Position numbers and translations under genes: made by a program
Shown here: piece after piece, positions 34,744-43,076 of the stretch
Layout: every line of letters begins with the position of its first letter
Numbering within the stretch: the first letter of the stretch is position 1
Notes under the pieces: model-generated
Seen by the model: only the letters and a program-made list of their open reading frames with translations
Database searches by the model: none
What the model was told of the DNA's origin: nothing
NCBI RefSeq assembly: GCF_003610895.1
Contig: NZ_MCAS01000001.1
Span: 372,001-436,000 of the forward strand
Origin: Paraburkholderia fungorum
GTDB lineage: Bacteria > Pseudomonadota > Gammaproteobacteria > Burkholderiales > Burkholderiaceae
Reading direction: 5' to 3'
DNA length: 64,000 nt

Positions 34744-35526
34744 TTACTGACCGTAGACGTCGAAGTCGAAATACTTTTTCGCGATTCTGTCGTAGGTGCC
34801 GTCCGCGCGAATGTCGGCGATCGCCTTGTCGATCTTCGCCTTCAGGTCGGTATCTTCCTTGCGCAAACCGATCGCGGTGCCGGTTCCCAGCGTCTTTGCA
34901 TCGTAGAGCGCATTGCCGGCGAACGCGAAGTCCTTGCCGCGCGGTGTGCGCAGAAATCCGACCTCGGCCTGCACAGCGTTCTGCAGCGATGCGTCGATAC
35001 GGCCCGATATCAGGTCCGAGTAGACGAGATCCTGATCCTGGTAGGACGAGATCACCGCACCAGCCGGCTCCCAGTAAGTCTTTGCATACGTTTCCTGGAT
35101 CGAGCCCTGCTCGACGCCGATTCGCTTGCCTTTTAGCGCGTCCGGCGCCGGCACGATCGTCGAACCTTTCTTCGCGACAAGGCGTGTCGGAATACGGAAT
35201 ACCTTCGACGAAAACGCGATCTGCGTCTGACGCGCCGGCGTCATTGACATGGTCGATAGCACGCCGTCGAACTTGCGGCCCTTCAATGCGGGAATCATCC
35301 CGTCGAAGGCGTTCTCGACCCACACGCATTGCGCGTTCAGGCGGCGGCAGATCTCATTGCCCAGGTCGATGTCGAAGCCGATGAGCTTGCCGTCAGCGGC
35401 TTTCGATTCGAACGGCGGATAGCTCGCGTCGACGCCGAACCGCACGGTCGACCAATCCTTCGCGATGGCGCTGCCGGACGATACGGCGAGCAGCGCAATC
35501 GTCAGGGTTGCAAGCATGGATTTCAT
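34744..35526 (-). CDS. Basic amino-acid ABC transporter substrate-binding protein (ArgT/HisJ-like)
   Basis: A 260-residue periplasmic protein. The start at 35526 has AAAGGA upstream and a Sec signal ending in AIA. The mature part begins VRFGVDASYPPFE, the SBP_bac_3 signature, followed by GFDIDLGNEIC, as in lysine/arginine/ornithine- or octopine-binding proteins. No transporter genes adjoin it. It converges with the PotF-like gene. Confidence 0.87.
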   Translation of the reverse strand: MKSMLATLTIALLAVSSGSAIAKDWSTVRFGVDASYPPFESKAADGKLIGFDIDLGNEICRRLNAQCVWVENAFDGMIPALKGRKFDGVLSTMSMTPARQTQIAFSSKVFRIPTRLVAKKGSTIVPAPDALKGKRIGVEQGSIQETYAKTYWEPAGAVISSYQDQDLVYSDLISGRIDASLQNAVQAEVGFLRTPRGKDFAFAGNALYDAKTLGTGTAIGLRKEDTDLKAKIDKAIADIRADGTYDRIAKKYFDFDVYGQ

Positions 35527-36259
35527 GTTTTTCCTTTCATCGTTCTTTAAAGACATGCGCGCGTGAATGAACAACGGCAAACATGCGGTGAGCACGCCGC
35601 CATGCCATGACCTGTTCTCAGAGCGTTATCCGGCGCGCAGCGCCCGACATTCGACCTTAATCCGTTCGTCCTTACAAATGCATTAAACAAATCACTTCAT
35701 GCATACGACGCATACATTGAAGCTGCTGCGGTGTTTAAGAGCCGCGACTTCACAGCAAATCCAAACACGCGTTTCCAACACGTGGCTCGATACATCGGAC
35801 TCCGTATTATGACGATTCATACTTTCGTCTGAACTATCCGCGCGGAAGGATAGCGTAACGGCGAGGTTACGTTCGATGTGGCGGGAACACGTAACGTCCG
35901 GGACGTAACACGCCCGAAGATGTGCCGTCATTGTGTTTCGCACTCCATCGGGTCTACCTCGCTCAGCAAGGCCTCGCTCCACGATACGCCACTCAATGTC
36001 GGTGCTTTCGACACGCCAATCGTGACTCGCTGGATCGCCGGCGCATTGGCTCGGAACTTGCAGCGGCAAAATGCCCGAGCAAGCCATATCCGAGCATGGC
36101 GCTACCGTAGCCGGCTCTAAAACTAAACGAAGGCGACGCACACACACGCGCTGTCGGGCTTAAAGCAACCGTTTTTGCAAGACCGATCAGCGGTTTTCCG
36201 GGGGCACTGATTACACCTTTGACCAATCAGGACGCGATTTCATCGCGAAAGGACTAATC
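35527..36259. other. Long intergenic region with GTAAC-rich palindrome
   Basis: About 730 nt without a supported gene. At 35894-35906 an odd palindrome ACGTCC-G-GGACGT is flanked by GTAAC-type words, and GTTACG/GTAACG recurs just upstream (about 35857-35871). At 36233-36247 a 6-bp hairpin CGCGAT-TTC-ATCGCG ends immediately before the AAAGGA ribosome site of the next gene and could gate translation. Promoters of the flanking divergent genes are expected here. Confidence 0.45.
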
Positions 36260-37945
36260 ATGGCTCCGTTCAAACGCACTCTCGTTGCGTCGGCAAGCGC
36301 ACTCGTATGGTGGTCGCTAGCCACGTCAGCTCATGCTGGAGATGTCACGTCCACTCCGCCCACTTCAATGACGCAAGGCGGCGGATGGATGACCACCGGG
36401 CAACCGGGATCGGGATTCTCATGGACAGGAGGAAGCGGCACACCCACTGGGTGGACCGGCAGTGGTTCGGGTGTCAGTAGCGGGTCTGGCTTTGGCGGCA
36501 GCACGACCTGGGGCGGCGTGACGGTTTCGGGCTCGGGGTACGGCGGCGGCTTTGCAGGTGGTGGCGGTTATGGTGGTTACGGCGGTGGGTATGGAGACGG
36601 CGGCTCGGGTGGTTATGGTGGTGGCTCCGGGAACGGCGGCGGCTCTGGGAACGGCGGTGGTTCGGGTGGGTCCGGCGGCTCGGGTGGCGCTGGTGGCTCG
36701 GGTGGCTCGGGTGGCTCGGGTGGCTCTGGCGGCTCCGGCGGCTCTGGTGGGTCCGGTGGGTCCGGTGGGTCCGGTGGGTCCGGTGGGTCCGGCGGGTCCG
36801 GCGGCTCTGGAGACGGTGGGCACGGCGGTTCGGGTGGCGGCGGAAACGGCGGCGGCTCCGGAGACGGTGGTCATGGTGGCTCGGGTGGTTCAGGCGGCTC
36901 CGGTGGCTCTGGTGGCAATGGCGGCTCGGGTGGTTCTGGAAACGGCGGCCATGGTGGTTGGGGTGGCGGGAACGGCGGCGGCTCCGGAGACGGCGGCAAT
37001 GGTGGCTCGGGTGGTTCAGGCGGCTCGGGTGGCTCTGGTGGCAATGGCGGCTCGGGTGGCTCTGGAAACGGCGGCCACGGCGGCGGTTCCGGAGACGGCG
37101 GACATGGCGGCTCAGGCGGCTCAGGCGGTTCCGGCGGTTCCGGAGGCTCGGGCGGCTCAGGTGGCTCCGGAGACGGTGGTCACGGCGGCTCGGGTGGCGG
37201 ATACGGCGGCGGATCTGGAAACGGCGGTCACAATGGCGGAGGCACCTCGGGAGGAGGCTCCGGCAACGGCAGCGGCAACCAGACCACCAGTGGCCTCCTT
37301 GACCCGATCGTGAATCTGGTCGTCAGCGTCGGCGCCATTAGCGTGCCTATCTTGCCAATTACCGTGGGGAACAACAGCGGCAGCGGAAACGGCAACGGCG
37401 TGGGCAACGGCGCACTCGGCGGTTCAAAGGGCGTGACTGGCGGATCGAGCGGACATAGCAACGGCGGTCTGCTCGCACCTGTCACAGCACTGCTCGGCGG
37501 CCTGTCGTTGGGCTCGGTGAGCGGCAGCTCGCAAGGCAGCAGCGGTCCCCTCGCACCGGTGACCACCTTGCTCGGCGGACTGACCGGCAACCTGGGCGGC
37601 GGCACCTCGCAAGGCAGCGGTCCCCTCGCACCGGTCACCACCTTGCTCGGTGGACTGACCGGCGGCCTGGGCGGCGGCACCTCGCAAGGCGGCGGTCTTC
37701 TCGCTCCGGTGACCACCTTGCTCGGCGGACTGACTGGCGGTTTGGGAGGCGGCACCTCACACGGTTCGTCGTCAAACTCCACAAGCAGTCCGGTGGCGCC
37801 CCTGACCAACCTGGTCGGGACACTCACGGGTGCACTCGGTGGCGCAAGCGGCGGCTCGTCTCCGCTCGCTCCGTTGACGAACCTGCTCGGCGGCCTCACG
37901 GGTGGACTCGGCGGCACCAGCCCGCAGACGCCGCCCAAGCACTAA
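36260..37945 (+). CDS. Secreted Gly/Ser-repeat protein with C-terminal APVTTLLGGL repeats
   Basis: A 561-residue protein with a Sec signal peptide (cleavage near AHA, residue 27). Residues about 45-335 are dominated by GGS, GNGG and DGGHGG units. Residues about 335-560 contain five to six repeats of about 30 residues centred on LAPVTTLLGGLTG. The GGS tracts formally fit Gly-X-Y but contain almost no proline, so a collagen triple helix is unlikely; a polyglycine-II-like bundle or elastic surface layer is more plausible. Such proteins occur in Burkholderiaceae, often labelled collagen-like. The DNA is a minisatellite prone to length change. Function unknown. Confidence 0.75.
   Translation: MAPFKRTLVASASALVWWSLATSAHAGDVTSTPPTSMTQGGGWMTTGQPGSGFSWTGGSGTPTGWTGSGSGVSSGSGFGGSTTWGGVTVSGSGYGGGFAGGGGYGGYGGGYGDGGSGGYGGGSGNGGGSGNGGGSGGSGGSGGAGGSGGSGGSGGSGGSGGSGGSGGSGGSGGSGGSGGSGGSGDGGHGGSGGGGNGGGSGDGGHGGSGGSGGSGGSGGNGGSGGSGNGGHGGWGGGNGGGSGDGGNGGSGGSGGSGGSGGNGGSGGSGNGGHGGGSGDGGHGGSGGSGGSGGSGGSGGSGGSGDGGHGGSGGGYGGGSGNGGHNGGGTSGGGSGNGSGNQTTSGLLDPIVNLVVSVGAISVPILPITVGNNSGSGNGNGVGNGALGGSKGVTGGSSGHSNGGLLAPVTALLGGLSLGSVSGSSQGSSGPLAPVTTLLGGLTGNLGGGTSQGSGPLAPVTTLLGGLTGGLGGGTSQGGGLLAPVTTLLGGLTGGLGGGTSHGSSSNSTSSPVAPLTNLVGTLTGALGGASGGSSPLAPLTNLLGGLTGGLGGTSPQTPPKH
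36655..37255 (+). repeat. GGN-TCN minisatellite coding for (GGS)n
   Basis: Hundreds of bases of imperfect 9-nt units (GGTGGCTCG, GGTGGGTCC, GGCGGCTCC), including near-identical blocks around 36880-36950 and 37000-37070. Confidence 0.85.
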
Positions 37946-37954
37946 GCTCGCAAC

Positions 37955-37979
37955 GCGTGGTGCCCCCAAAACACCACGC
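37955..37979 (+). terminator. Hairpin after the Gly-rich gene
   Basis: GCGTGGTG (37955-37962) pairs perfectly with CACCACGC (37972-37979), nine nucleotides after the stop codon. There is no T-run afterwards. Confidence 0.5.
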
Positions 37980-38127
37980 AAGCGACATCATGGGTGCAAT
38001 ACAAAGCAACCTGCCGGACCTGACCAGCATCACAATTTTGCGACGTCAGGCCCGGCACTTGCCGACGCGCCGACATGACTCAACGTAAAGAACCGCGGCC
38101 ACACGTTCGCAGGTGGCGCGCACGTCA

Positions 38128-38667
38128 TTACTCCGGTCTCGCCTTAGCCTTGTCATCAGGCATCACGAGATCGCGCTCGACCAGTTCGAGCTTCAGTGGC
38201 GCATCCGCCGACAGCTTCTTCTTCGGCACCACTCGACGCCAGCTTCCGTTCGAATCGGGGTTCCGGTAGAACGCGACAACACCCACGTACTGCGTATCCG
38301 GCTGCATCGGTTGCGACACGCTTGCGGAAGCGCCAGGATTGACTACAGTCGCGACGTTGTCCCGCAGATCCTGCGCGAGGACGGTCTTGTCGTTTTTCAG
38401 CAGATCGTCATACGAGGCTTTGTCGAAGAGATTGCGATCCTTGAGTTGGTACACGCGCACGGCAACTGACGTCGAGCGCATGGCTTCGTCGGGATTGAGC
38501 GCGGCGCGCGCGCTGAGGTCGACGTTCAGCACCTTGACCTGTTTATAGAAAACCGCGTGATACGCATTCGCGGACGAGTCCGACACCGCTTGCCATGCGC
38601 CACACCCGCCCAGAATCAGACTGGCGGCAAGAAACGTGGCGGTTATCGTAATCGGGCGGAAAGACAT
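38128..38667 (-). CDS. tssJ: Type VI secretion lipoprotein TssJ
   Basis: A 179-residue outer-membrane lipoprotein of the T6SS membrane complex, where it binds TssM. The ATG at 38667 follows GGAG and starts a signal peptide with lipobox LILGGC. The mature part has the transthyretin-like pattern VRVYQLKDRNLFDKASYDDLLK and ends in VVAFYRNPDSNGSWRR. It directly follows tssG (13-nt gap). Genes for TssK, L, M, A, B, C and H are absent from the window, so this protein is either used by another T6SS locus or is a relic. Confidence 0.88.
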   Translation of the reverse strand: MSFRPITITATFLAASLILGGCGAWQAVSDSSANAYHAVFYKQVKVLNVDLSARAALNPDEAMRSTSVAVRVYQLKDRNLFDKASYDDLLKNDKTVLAQDLRDNVATVVNPGASASVSQPMQPDTQYVGVVAFYRNPDSNGSWRRVVPKKKLSADAPLKLELVERDLVMPDDKAKARPE

Positions 38668-38680
38668 GAGCACTCCAGAT

Positions 38681-39796
38681 TCAGTCAGGCGACGCAAGAA
38701 ATGGGTTCGGCTCCGGCGCCGGAAACGCTTCGTAAGAACCGAGCGCGATGGTAATGAGACGTTCGTTATCCGAAGGAAGAACCGTGGTCCAGGCAAGACG
38801 TGGCGCCGGGCCCGCGCACGTCGTGCCGATCCTCGGCGCGGGTGCGACGCGCGACGAGACTTCCATGCGCAGGAACACGTCGGCCTTCGTACCGGCGTAT
38901 AGCCGGATAAAAGCCATCAGTTCGCGGTGCAGCCACGCGCCAGGCAACAGGTCGTGGGCCTGTTCCGCGCTCGCTAGCCGCAATGTCACGCGCGCGGCCC
39001 GGCTTCGGTATGTGAGGCGCGTGCCCAATACGTAAGCGCCGCCGAGGCCGCGACGCCTGCACTCGCCCGGTACACTGCCCGCACTCGCGGCGGATGTGAG
39101 CGGTTGAGGCTTACCTGCCCGCTTGATGACCGGAAAGAACTCGTCGACGCGCACATCGACACCGGGCACGGCCAGCGCAACGACACCCGCCAGACCTTCA
39201 GGCGTGCGTGTGCGTTGGATCAGCAGCCCCAACAGCGCGAGGACCCGCGAGTCGGGCAGCCCGGCGCGCGCGGGCTTGCCACCCCAGCCGAAACCCGCCA
39301 GCGACAGCAGCTTGCGCGAATGCGCGTCGGTACCGCCGGGACGGAAGCCGATCGGATAGCGATACTTTTTCCACGCACGGTACAGCAGCGTGACAAACCG
39401 GTGATTGAACTGATCGAGAAACGCTTCGAGCGCTTCGTGTCCTTCCGTTCGCAACACGATGTCGTCGATCATGTGTGACGGCATAGCCGCGTCGACGCCG
39501 TACAGGCCCATGAACGTCGTGCGTACGGTCGGCGGTGCGTCGGGTCCGTACGTGAAGCCCTCCTCGTCAAACTCGACCGAGGCGATCTCACCGGCCGGAA
39601 AACCGACGCGAGCGCGCGGACGGAATCTCACCGGTTCGTGTTCCGGCGTGTCGCGCGTACCGAAGCCGGGCAGTTCCGGCACGCGCACTTCGAGCAACTG
39701 GCATAGCTGCATGAAGTTCATCATCGGCGCACGTGCCAGCAGCGCCGCGACCAGCGGCTCCAGGTTACCAGGCGGCGCCTGTGGTTTCAGCGTCAT
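38681..39796 (-). CDS. tssG: Type VI secretion baseplate protein TssG
   Basis: A 371-residue baseplate wedge subunit that pairs with TssF. The start at 39796 overlaps the tssF stop as ATGA, the classic coupled arrangement, and the family-typical N-terminus PLVAALLARAPMMNFMQLCQLLE follows. The length is near the family norm, so this gene looks intact, although its partner tssF is truncated. It is an operon with tssJ. Confidence 0.88.
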   Translation of the reverse strand: MTLKPQAPPGNLEPLVAALLARAPMMNFMQLCQLLEVRVPELPGFGTRDTPEHEPVRFRPRARVGFPAGEIASVEFDEEGFTYGPDAPPTVRTTFMGLYGVDAAMPSHMIDDIVLRTEGHEALEAFLDQFNHRFVTLLYRAWKKYRYPIGFRPGGTDAHSRKLLSLAGFGWGGKPARAGLPDSRVLALLGLLIQRTRTPEGLAGVVALAVPGVDVRVDEFFPVIKRAGKPQPLTSAASAGSVPGECRRRGLGGAYVLGTRLTYRSRAARVTLRLASAEQAHDLLPGAWLHRELMAFIRLYAGTKADVFLRMEVSSRVAPAPRIGTTCAGPAPRLAWTTVLPSDNERLITIALGSYEAFPAPEPNPFLASPD

Positions 39797-40842
39797 AGCG
39801 GGGAGCGCAGCGCCTTGCTGCGCGGCCATTCGGTGCGTTGCTGCGAAGGCAGGCTCACAATCGCAAGCTTCGTGAACAGGTTGATTTCCGCATACAGCGC
39901 GAAGAACCGGTGCAGCAGTTCGCCGAACAGCATCACGTCGCCGGCGCCGGCGAATGCGTGACTATCGAGCGTGACCTCGATCAGCACACCCCGTTCGACT
40001 GACCCACCCGACACCTCCTCGAGCAATTCCTCCGACACGTGCAGGATGCCCGCGAGCCGCCGGCGGTTCAGCTCGTCGTTGGTCCAGTCATAGAGCGCCA
40101 GCGCACCGCGCAGCACTTCCGCGTCCATCATCGACAGAAAGTTCGGCGCGAGGTGCGACAGCACCCGCCACTGGAAGCGGTCACCGGTTGGCGGATAGAG
40201 CGGCAGCGTGGGCGCCGCAAGATTGCGCACGGCCGAGACGTTCGGTGTGCTCTCGCCCAGCTCGTTGATGTTTGCTTCGCGCAGGCCCTTTCTCGGCAGC
40301 ATGCCGTTCGTGCCCGTCACACGTAGCGACAGGTTTTCCGCCGGCAGATTCTCCATCGTCTCCCATGCGTGGCCGCCGAGGATAATCCACGTGTCGTGCA
40401 GGCCGGTCACGCCCTGCCTCACGCGCGTATGGAAGTACCGTTCCGGCGCCTCATGGCGCAACATCCCGCCGCGGTGCCGGAAGGTCGCGAACGGCACATA
40501 CTCGTAACGCTGCGCACTGGCATGATCGAACGATTCGATTGCGTCGACTGAGTAAGTTTCCACATTGGCCCCCTGGTGGCCCGCGGCGACGACCCGGTAC
40601 TCCGTCTCGTGATGATTGACGTCGATCGGTTCAGCGTCGAGTGGAAAGAGATTGATGACCGGCGTGCAGAAGAGTCGCACGTTCTCCACCGTGAAGCGCT
40701 GGTCAGACGGGTAGCCCTGTTTGAGCAGGATTTCCAGTTCGAAGCTAAAAGCGTTCTCGGGCAGCTTTGCCACATCAAGACCGCACAGGTCGACGAACAG
40801 AAACTTCTCGCGGAACGTGAAATATTCCAGCAGCAACTGATA
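39793..40842 (-). pseudogene. tssF: tssF, 5'-truncated (C-terminal about 350 residues only)
   Basis: TssF homology begins abruptly at YQLLLEYFTF (codon near 40842) and runs to the stop at 39793. TssF proteins are usually about 590-630 residues, so roughly the first 40% is missing. The open frame continues upstream to 40995, but those residues are the antisense of the hcp fragment and carry no TssF character. The breakpoint coincides with the palindrome TTGTACAA. The baseplate cannot assemble normally from this allele unless another tssF copy exists. Confidence 0.82.
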
Positions 40843-40843
40843 C

Positions 40844-40851
40844 TTGTACAA
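40844..40851. other. Palindromic breakpoint between tssF' and hcp'
   Basis: TTGTACAA, a perfect 8-bp palindrome, is shared by both truncated genes: it reads LYK in hcp and in the reversed strand abuts KYQ of tssF. It marks the exact head-to-head junction of a deletion or inversion. Confidence 0.7.
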
Positions 40852-41116
40852 AGCAGTCACGAGCGGCCAGACGCTCAAATCGATCGAGATCAAGTGGTAC
40901 AAGATCGACGATGCGGGCAAGGAGAAGGAATACTTCAACACCAGGCTCGATAACGTGAAGGTCGTCGCGGTCAAGCCGAAGATGCTCGACATCAAGAACC
41001 CGGCCTATGAGAAACACAACCACCTCGAAGACGTCGAACTGCGCTACGAGAAGATTACGTGGTCGTACAAGGACGGCAACATCATTCACGCCGACAGCTG
41101 GAACGAACGCTCGTAA
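40844..41116 (+). pseudogene. hcp: hcp (tssD), 5'-truncated
   Basis: The last about 90 residues of an Hcp tube protein: LYKAVTSGQTLKSIEIKWY at the start and ending in HADSWNERS. Full-length relatives of this Hcp class are about 160-170 residues. A TGA at 40838-40840 is in frame just before the homology, and no ribosome site or ATG precedes it. It is followed 155 nt later by tssE on the same strand, the usual hcp-tssE order. Confidence 0.82.
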
Positions 41117-41271
41117 AGCGTTTCGGACAACCGGCACCGCTCACCTGATCGTCCGGATCAGAATGCGTGCCGGTCGTTTTCGCCAGTCGCCTTGCGTGGG
41201 CTGGCACCTTGTTCTCGTCGCCCAAAACCGTTCGGGTTTCAGGCATTTTTTGTCATCTGAAGGAGCATGCA

Positions 41272-41694
41272 ATGCCAGTGGGCCCTTCTCTATACGACAA
41301 GCTGCTGGGCCAGATCGGCGGTGAACCGCTGGACGCGCATGACGACAGGACACTTGAAATTCTGAGCGTCCAGCAGAACATCCGCCGCATTCTCAACACA
41401 CGGGCAGGTGCACTCAAACACCTGCCTGCTTACGGCTTACCCGATCTGACGAACATCTATAAGGCACTGCCCGCTTCGGCGCATCTGCTCAAACAGCAGA
41501 TGGAATCGACCTTGCTGGTGTATGAGCCGCGTATCCGGTCAATCGACGTGGAGTACATCGACAACGCCGATCCCGGCATCCTGGTGAGCTACGAAATGAC
41601 GTGCCACCTGAAGAAAGCCGGACTGGTGCGGTTCGGAACATACTTCGAACCGCCGGGCCGCATGCGCGTGCAGCGGATTCAGGGAGAACGCTGA
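41272..41694 (+). CDS. tssE: Type VI secretion baseplate protein TssE
   Basis: A 140-residue gp25-like baseplate protein. The ATG at 41272 follows AAGGAG with 6-nt spacing. Family features include the N-terminal SLYDKLLG, SVQQNIRRILNTRAG near 45-60, and YEPRIRSIDVEY in the core. It appears intact but has lost tssF downstream and a functional hcp upstream, so it is a stranded relic or is expressed in trans. Confidence 0.85.
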   Translation: MPVGPSLYDKLLGQIGGEPLDAHDDRTLEILSVQQNIRRILNTRAGALKHLPAYGLPDLTNIYKALPASAHLLKQQMESTLLVYEPRIRSIDVEYIDNADPGILVSYEMTCHLKKAGLVRFGTYFEPPGRMRVQRIQGER

Positions 41695-41780
41695 ACCGGG
41701 CCAGTCAGTATTGAGTGCATCGGACCCGCCCACCACCGCCCTGACCCCGACTCAGCGACCGCAAAGCGCCTTCCTCGCGC

Positions 41781-42824
41781 TTACAGACGAGCGACATCGA
41801 CGATGGCATCGGCGAATGCCTTGGGCGCTTCCTGCGGCAGGTTATGCCCGATCCCTCCGTCGATATTCCTGTGCAGATACTTGCCGGTGAACTTCTTCGC
41901 GTAGGCTGCCGGATCGGGGTGCGGTGCGCCGTTGGCATCACCCTCCATCGTGATGGTGGGCACCGAGATGGACGGCGCCTTTGCCAGACGTGCTTCCAGT
42001 TCGTCGTATTGCGCCTCGCCCTTGACCAGCCCCAGGCGCCACCGGTAATTGTGAATCACCACCGCGACGTGATCGGGATTGTTGAACGACTCGGCCGAAC
42101 GCTCGAACGTCGCGTCGTCGAAATTCCATTTTGGCGACGCGGTGTGCCAGATCAGCTTGTTGAAGTCGTGGCGATTCGCTTCATACCCCGCATAGCCGCG
42201 CTCCGTGGCGAAATAGAACTGATACCACCAGGCCAGTTCCGCCTTCGGCGGCAGCGGCGTCCGGTTGGCTTCCTGGCTGCCGATCAGATAACCGCTTACC
42301 GAGACCATCGCCTTGCACCGCTGCGGCCACAGGGCGGCAATGATATTCACCGTGCGCGCGCCCCAATCGAAGCCGCCAAAGATCGCCTGATCGATCTTCA
42401 ATGCGTCCATCAATGCAATGATGTCGACGGCAACCACCGCCTGCTGACCGTTGCGAGGCGTATCCGCGGACAGGAACCGCGTGGAGCCATAGCCCCGCAA
42501 ATACGGCACGATGACCCGGTAGCCCGCCGCCGCCAGCAGCGGCGTGACCTCGGCAAAACTATAGATATCGTAGGGCCAGCCGTGCAGCAGGATCACTACC
42601 GGTCCATTCTGCGGGCCGGCTTCCGCATAGCCGATACTGAGTGTCCCGGCGTTGACCTGGCGAATGTTGTCGAAAGAAGCAGCGCGGGTTCCCGCTTTCG
42701 TACCGGATGGCGTGCCGCTCGACTGTGCCTGTGCGAGTCCGCTCAAACCCAACTCCATCAAACTGATACCAGCAACTGTCGTCCCAAGCAGACGACGACG
42801 TCGCGTATTGATCTGGTCCGGCAT
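41781..42824 (-). CDS. Exported alpha/beta hydrolase, epoxide-hydrolase/dehalogenase-like
   Basis: A 347-residue enzyme. The N-terminus carries a twin-arginine-like signal (TRRRRLLGTTVAG, cleavage near AQA, residue 33). HGWP at 81-84 is the oxyanion hole and GGFDWGAR at 150-157 places an Asp nucleophile at 153, as in epoxide hydrolases and haloalkane dehalogenases; a late His in GIGHNLPQEAP completes the triad. Its promoter region carries one of three copies of the shared module near the two-component pair, so it probably belongs to that regulon. The substrate is unknown. Confidence 0.85.
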   Translation of the reverse strand: MPDQINTRRRRLLGTTVAGISLMELGLSGLAQAQSSGTPSGTKAGTRAASFDNIRQVNAGTLSIGYAEAGPQNGPVVILLHGWPYDIYSFAEVTPLLAAAGYRVIVPYLRGYGSTRFLSADTPRNGQQAVVAVDIIALMDALKIDQAIFGGFDWGARTVNIIAALWPQRCKAMVSVSGYLIGSQEANRTPLPPKAELAWWYQFYFATERGYAGYEANRHDFNKLIWHTASPKWNFDDATFERSAESFNNPDHVAVVIHNYRWRLGLVKGEAQYDELEARLAKAPSISVPTITMEGDANGAPHPDPAAYAKKFTGKYLHRNIDGGIGHNLPQEAPKAFADAIVDVARL

Positions 42825-42974
42825 CGTTGATTCTCCTCATAGATTATCTACACAGGCGTAGTGCCGATTCGCACAAGCCCTCGATTGATATTGATCGGCC
42901 TCGCGGCCTGGCATGAACGCATGTCTGAATTGCAGCACCAGACAATCTGGCCAGGAAGTATTAGAACCCCCGAA

Positions 42975-43053
42975 CGTATCTGACTTATGTCGGCGAGGAG
43001 CGCCAGCGCAACCCCATGTATCTGCCACCAGCGCTGATACATAGGGATACAAA
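42975..43053 (-). promoter_or_regulatory. Shared promoter module C (upstream of exported hydrolase)
   Basis: On the minus strand: tandem TGTATC half-sites at 43051-43046 and 43041-43036 (10-nt spacing), then a CAGATAC at about 43024-43018, and finally CGACATAAGTCAGATACG at 42992-42975, followed by TAATAC as a possible -10. It matches modules A and B in order and wording. Confidence 0.65.
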
Positions 43054-43076
43054 GACGGCTGGGCCGCTAACGGAGT

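Noticed and set aside
35692..36147. 151-codon minus-strand frame in the intergenic gap
   Set aside because: No ribosome site, no domain, Cys/Arg-rich composition unlike neighbours.
36655..37255. Repeat array considered as CRISPR
   Set aside because: Units are 9-nt coding repeats without unique spacers; no cas genes nearby.
36552..37313. Alternative frames in the Gly-rich gene
   Set aside because: Shadow frames of the GGN repeat; frame 1 alone has the signal peptide and meaningful C-terminal repeats.
40845..40995. N-terminal 51 codons of the open frame containing tssF'
   Set aside because: They are the reverse strand of hcp' and show no TssF similarity; kept only as junction evidence.
38128..41694. 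tss genes considered as a contractile prophage tail
   Set aside because: TssJ lipoprotein and Hcp class are T6SS-specific and no phage head, lysis or tail-fibre genes are present.
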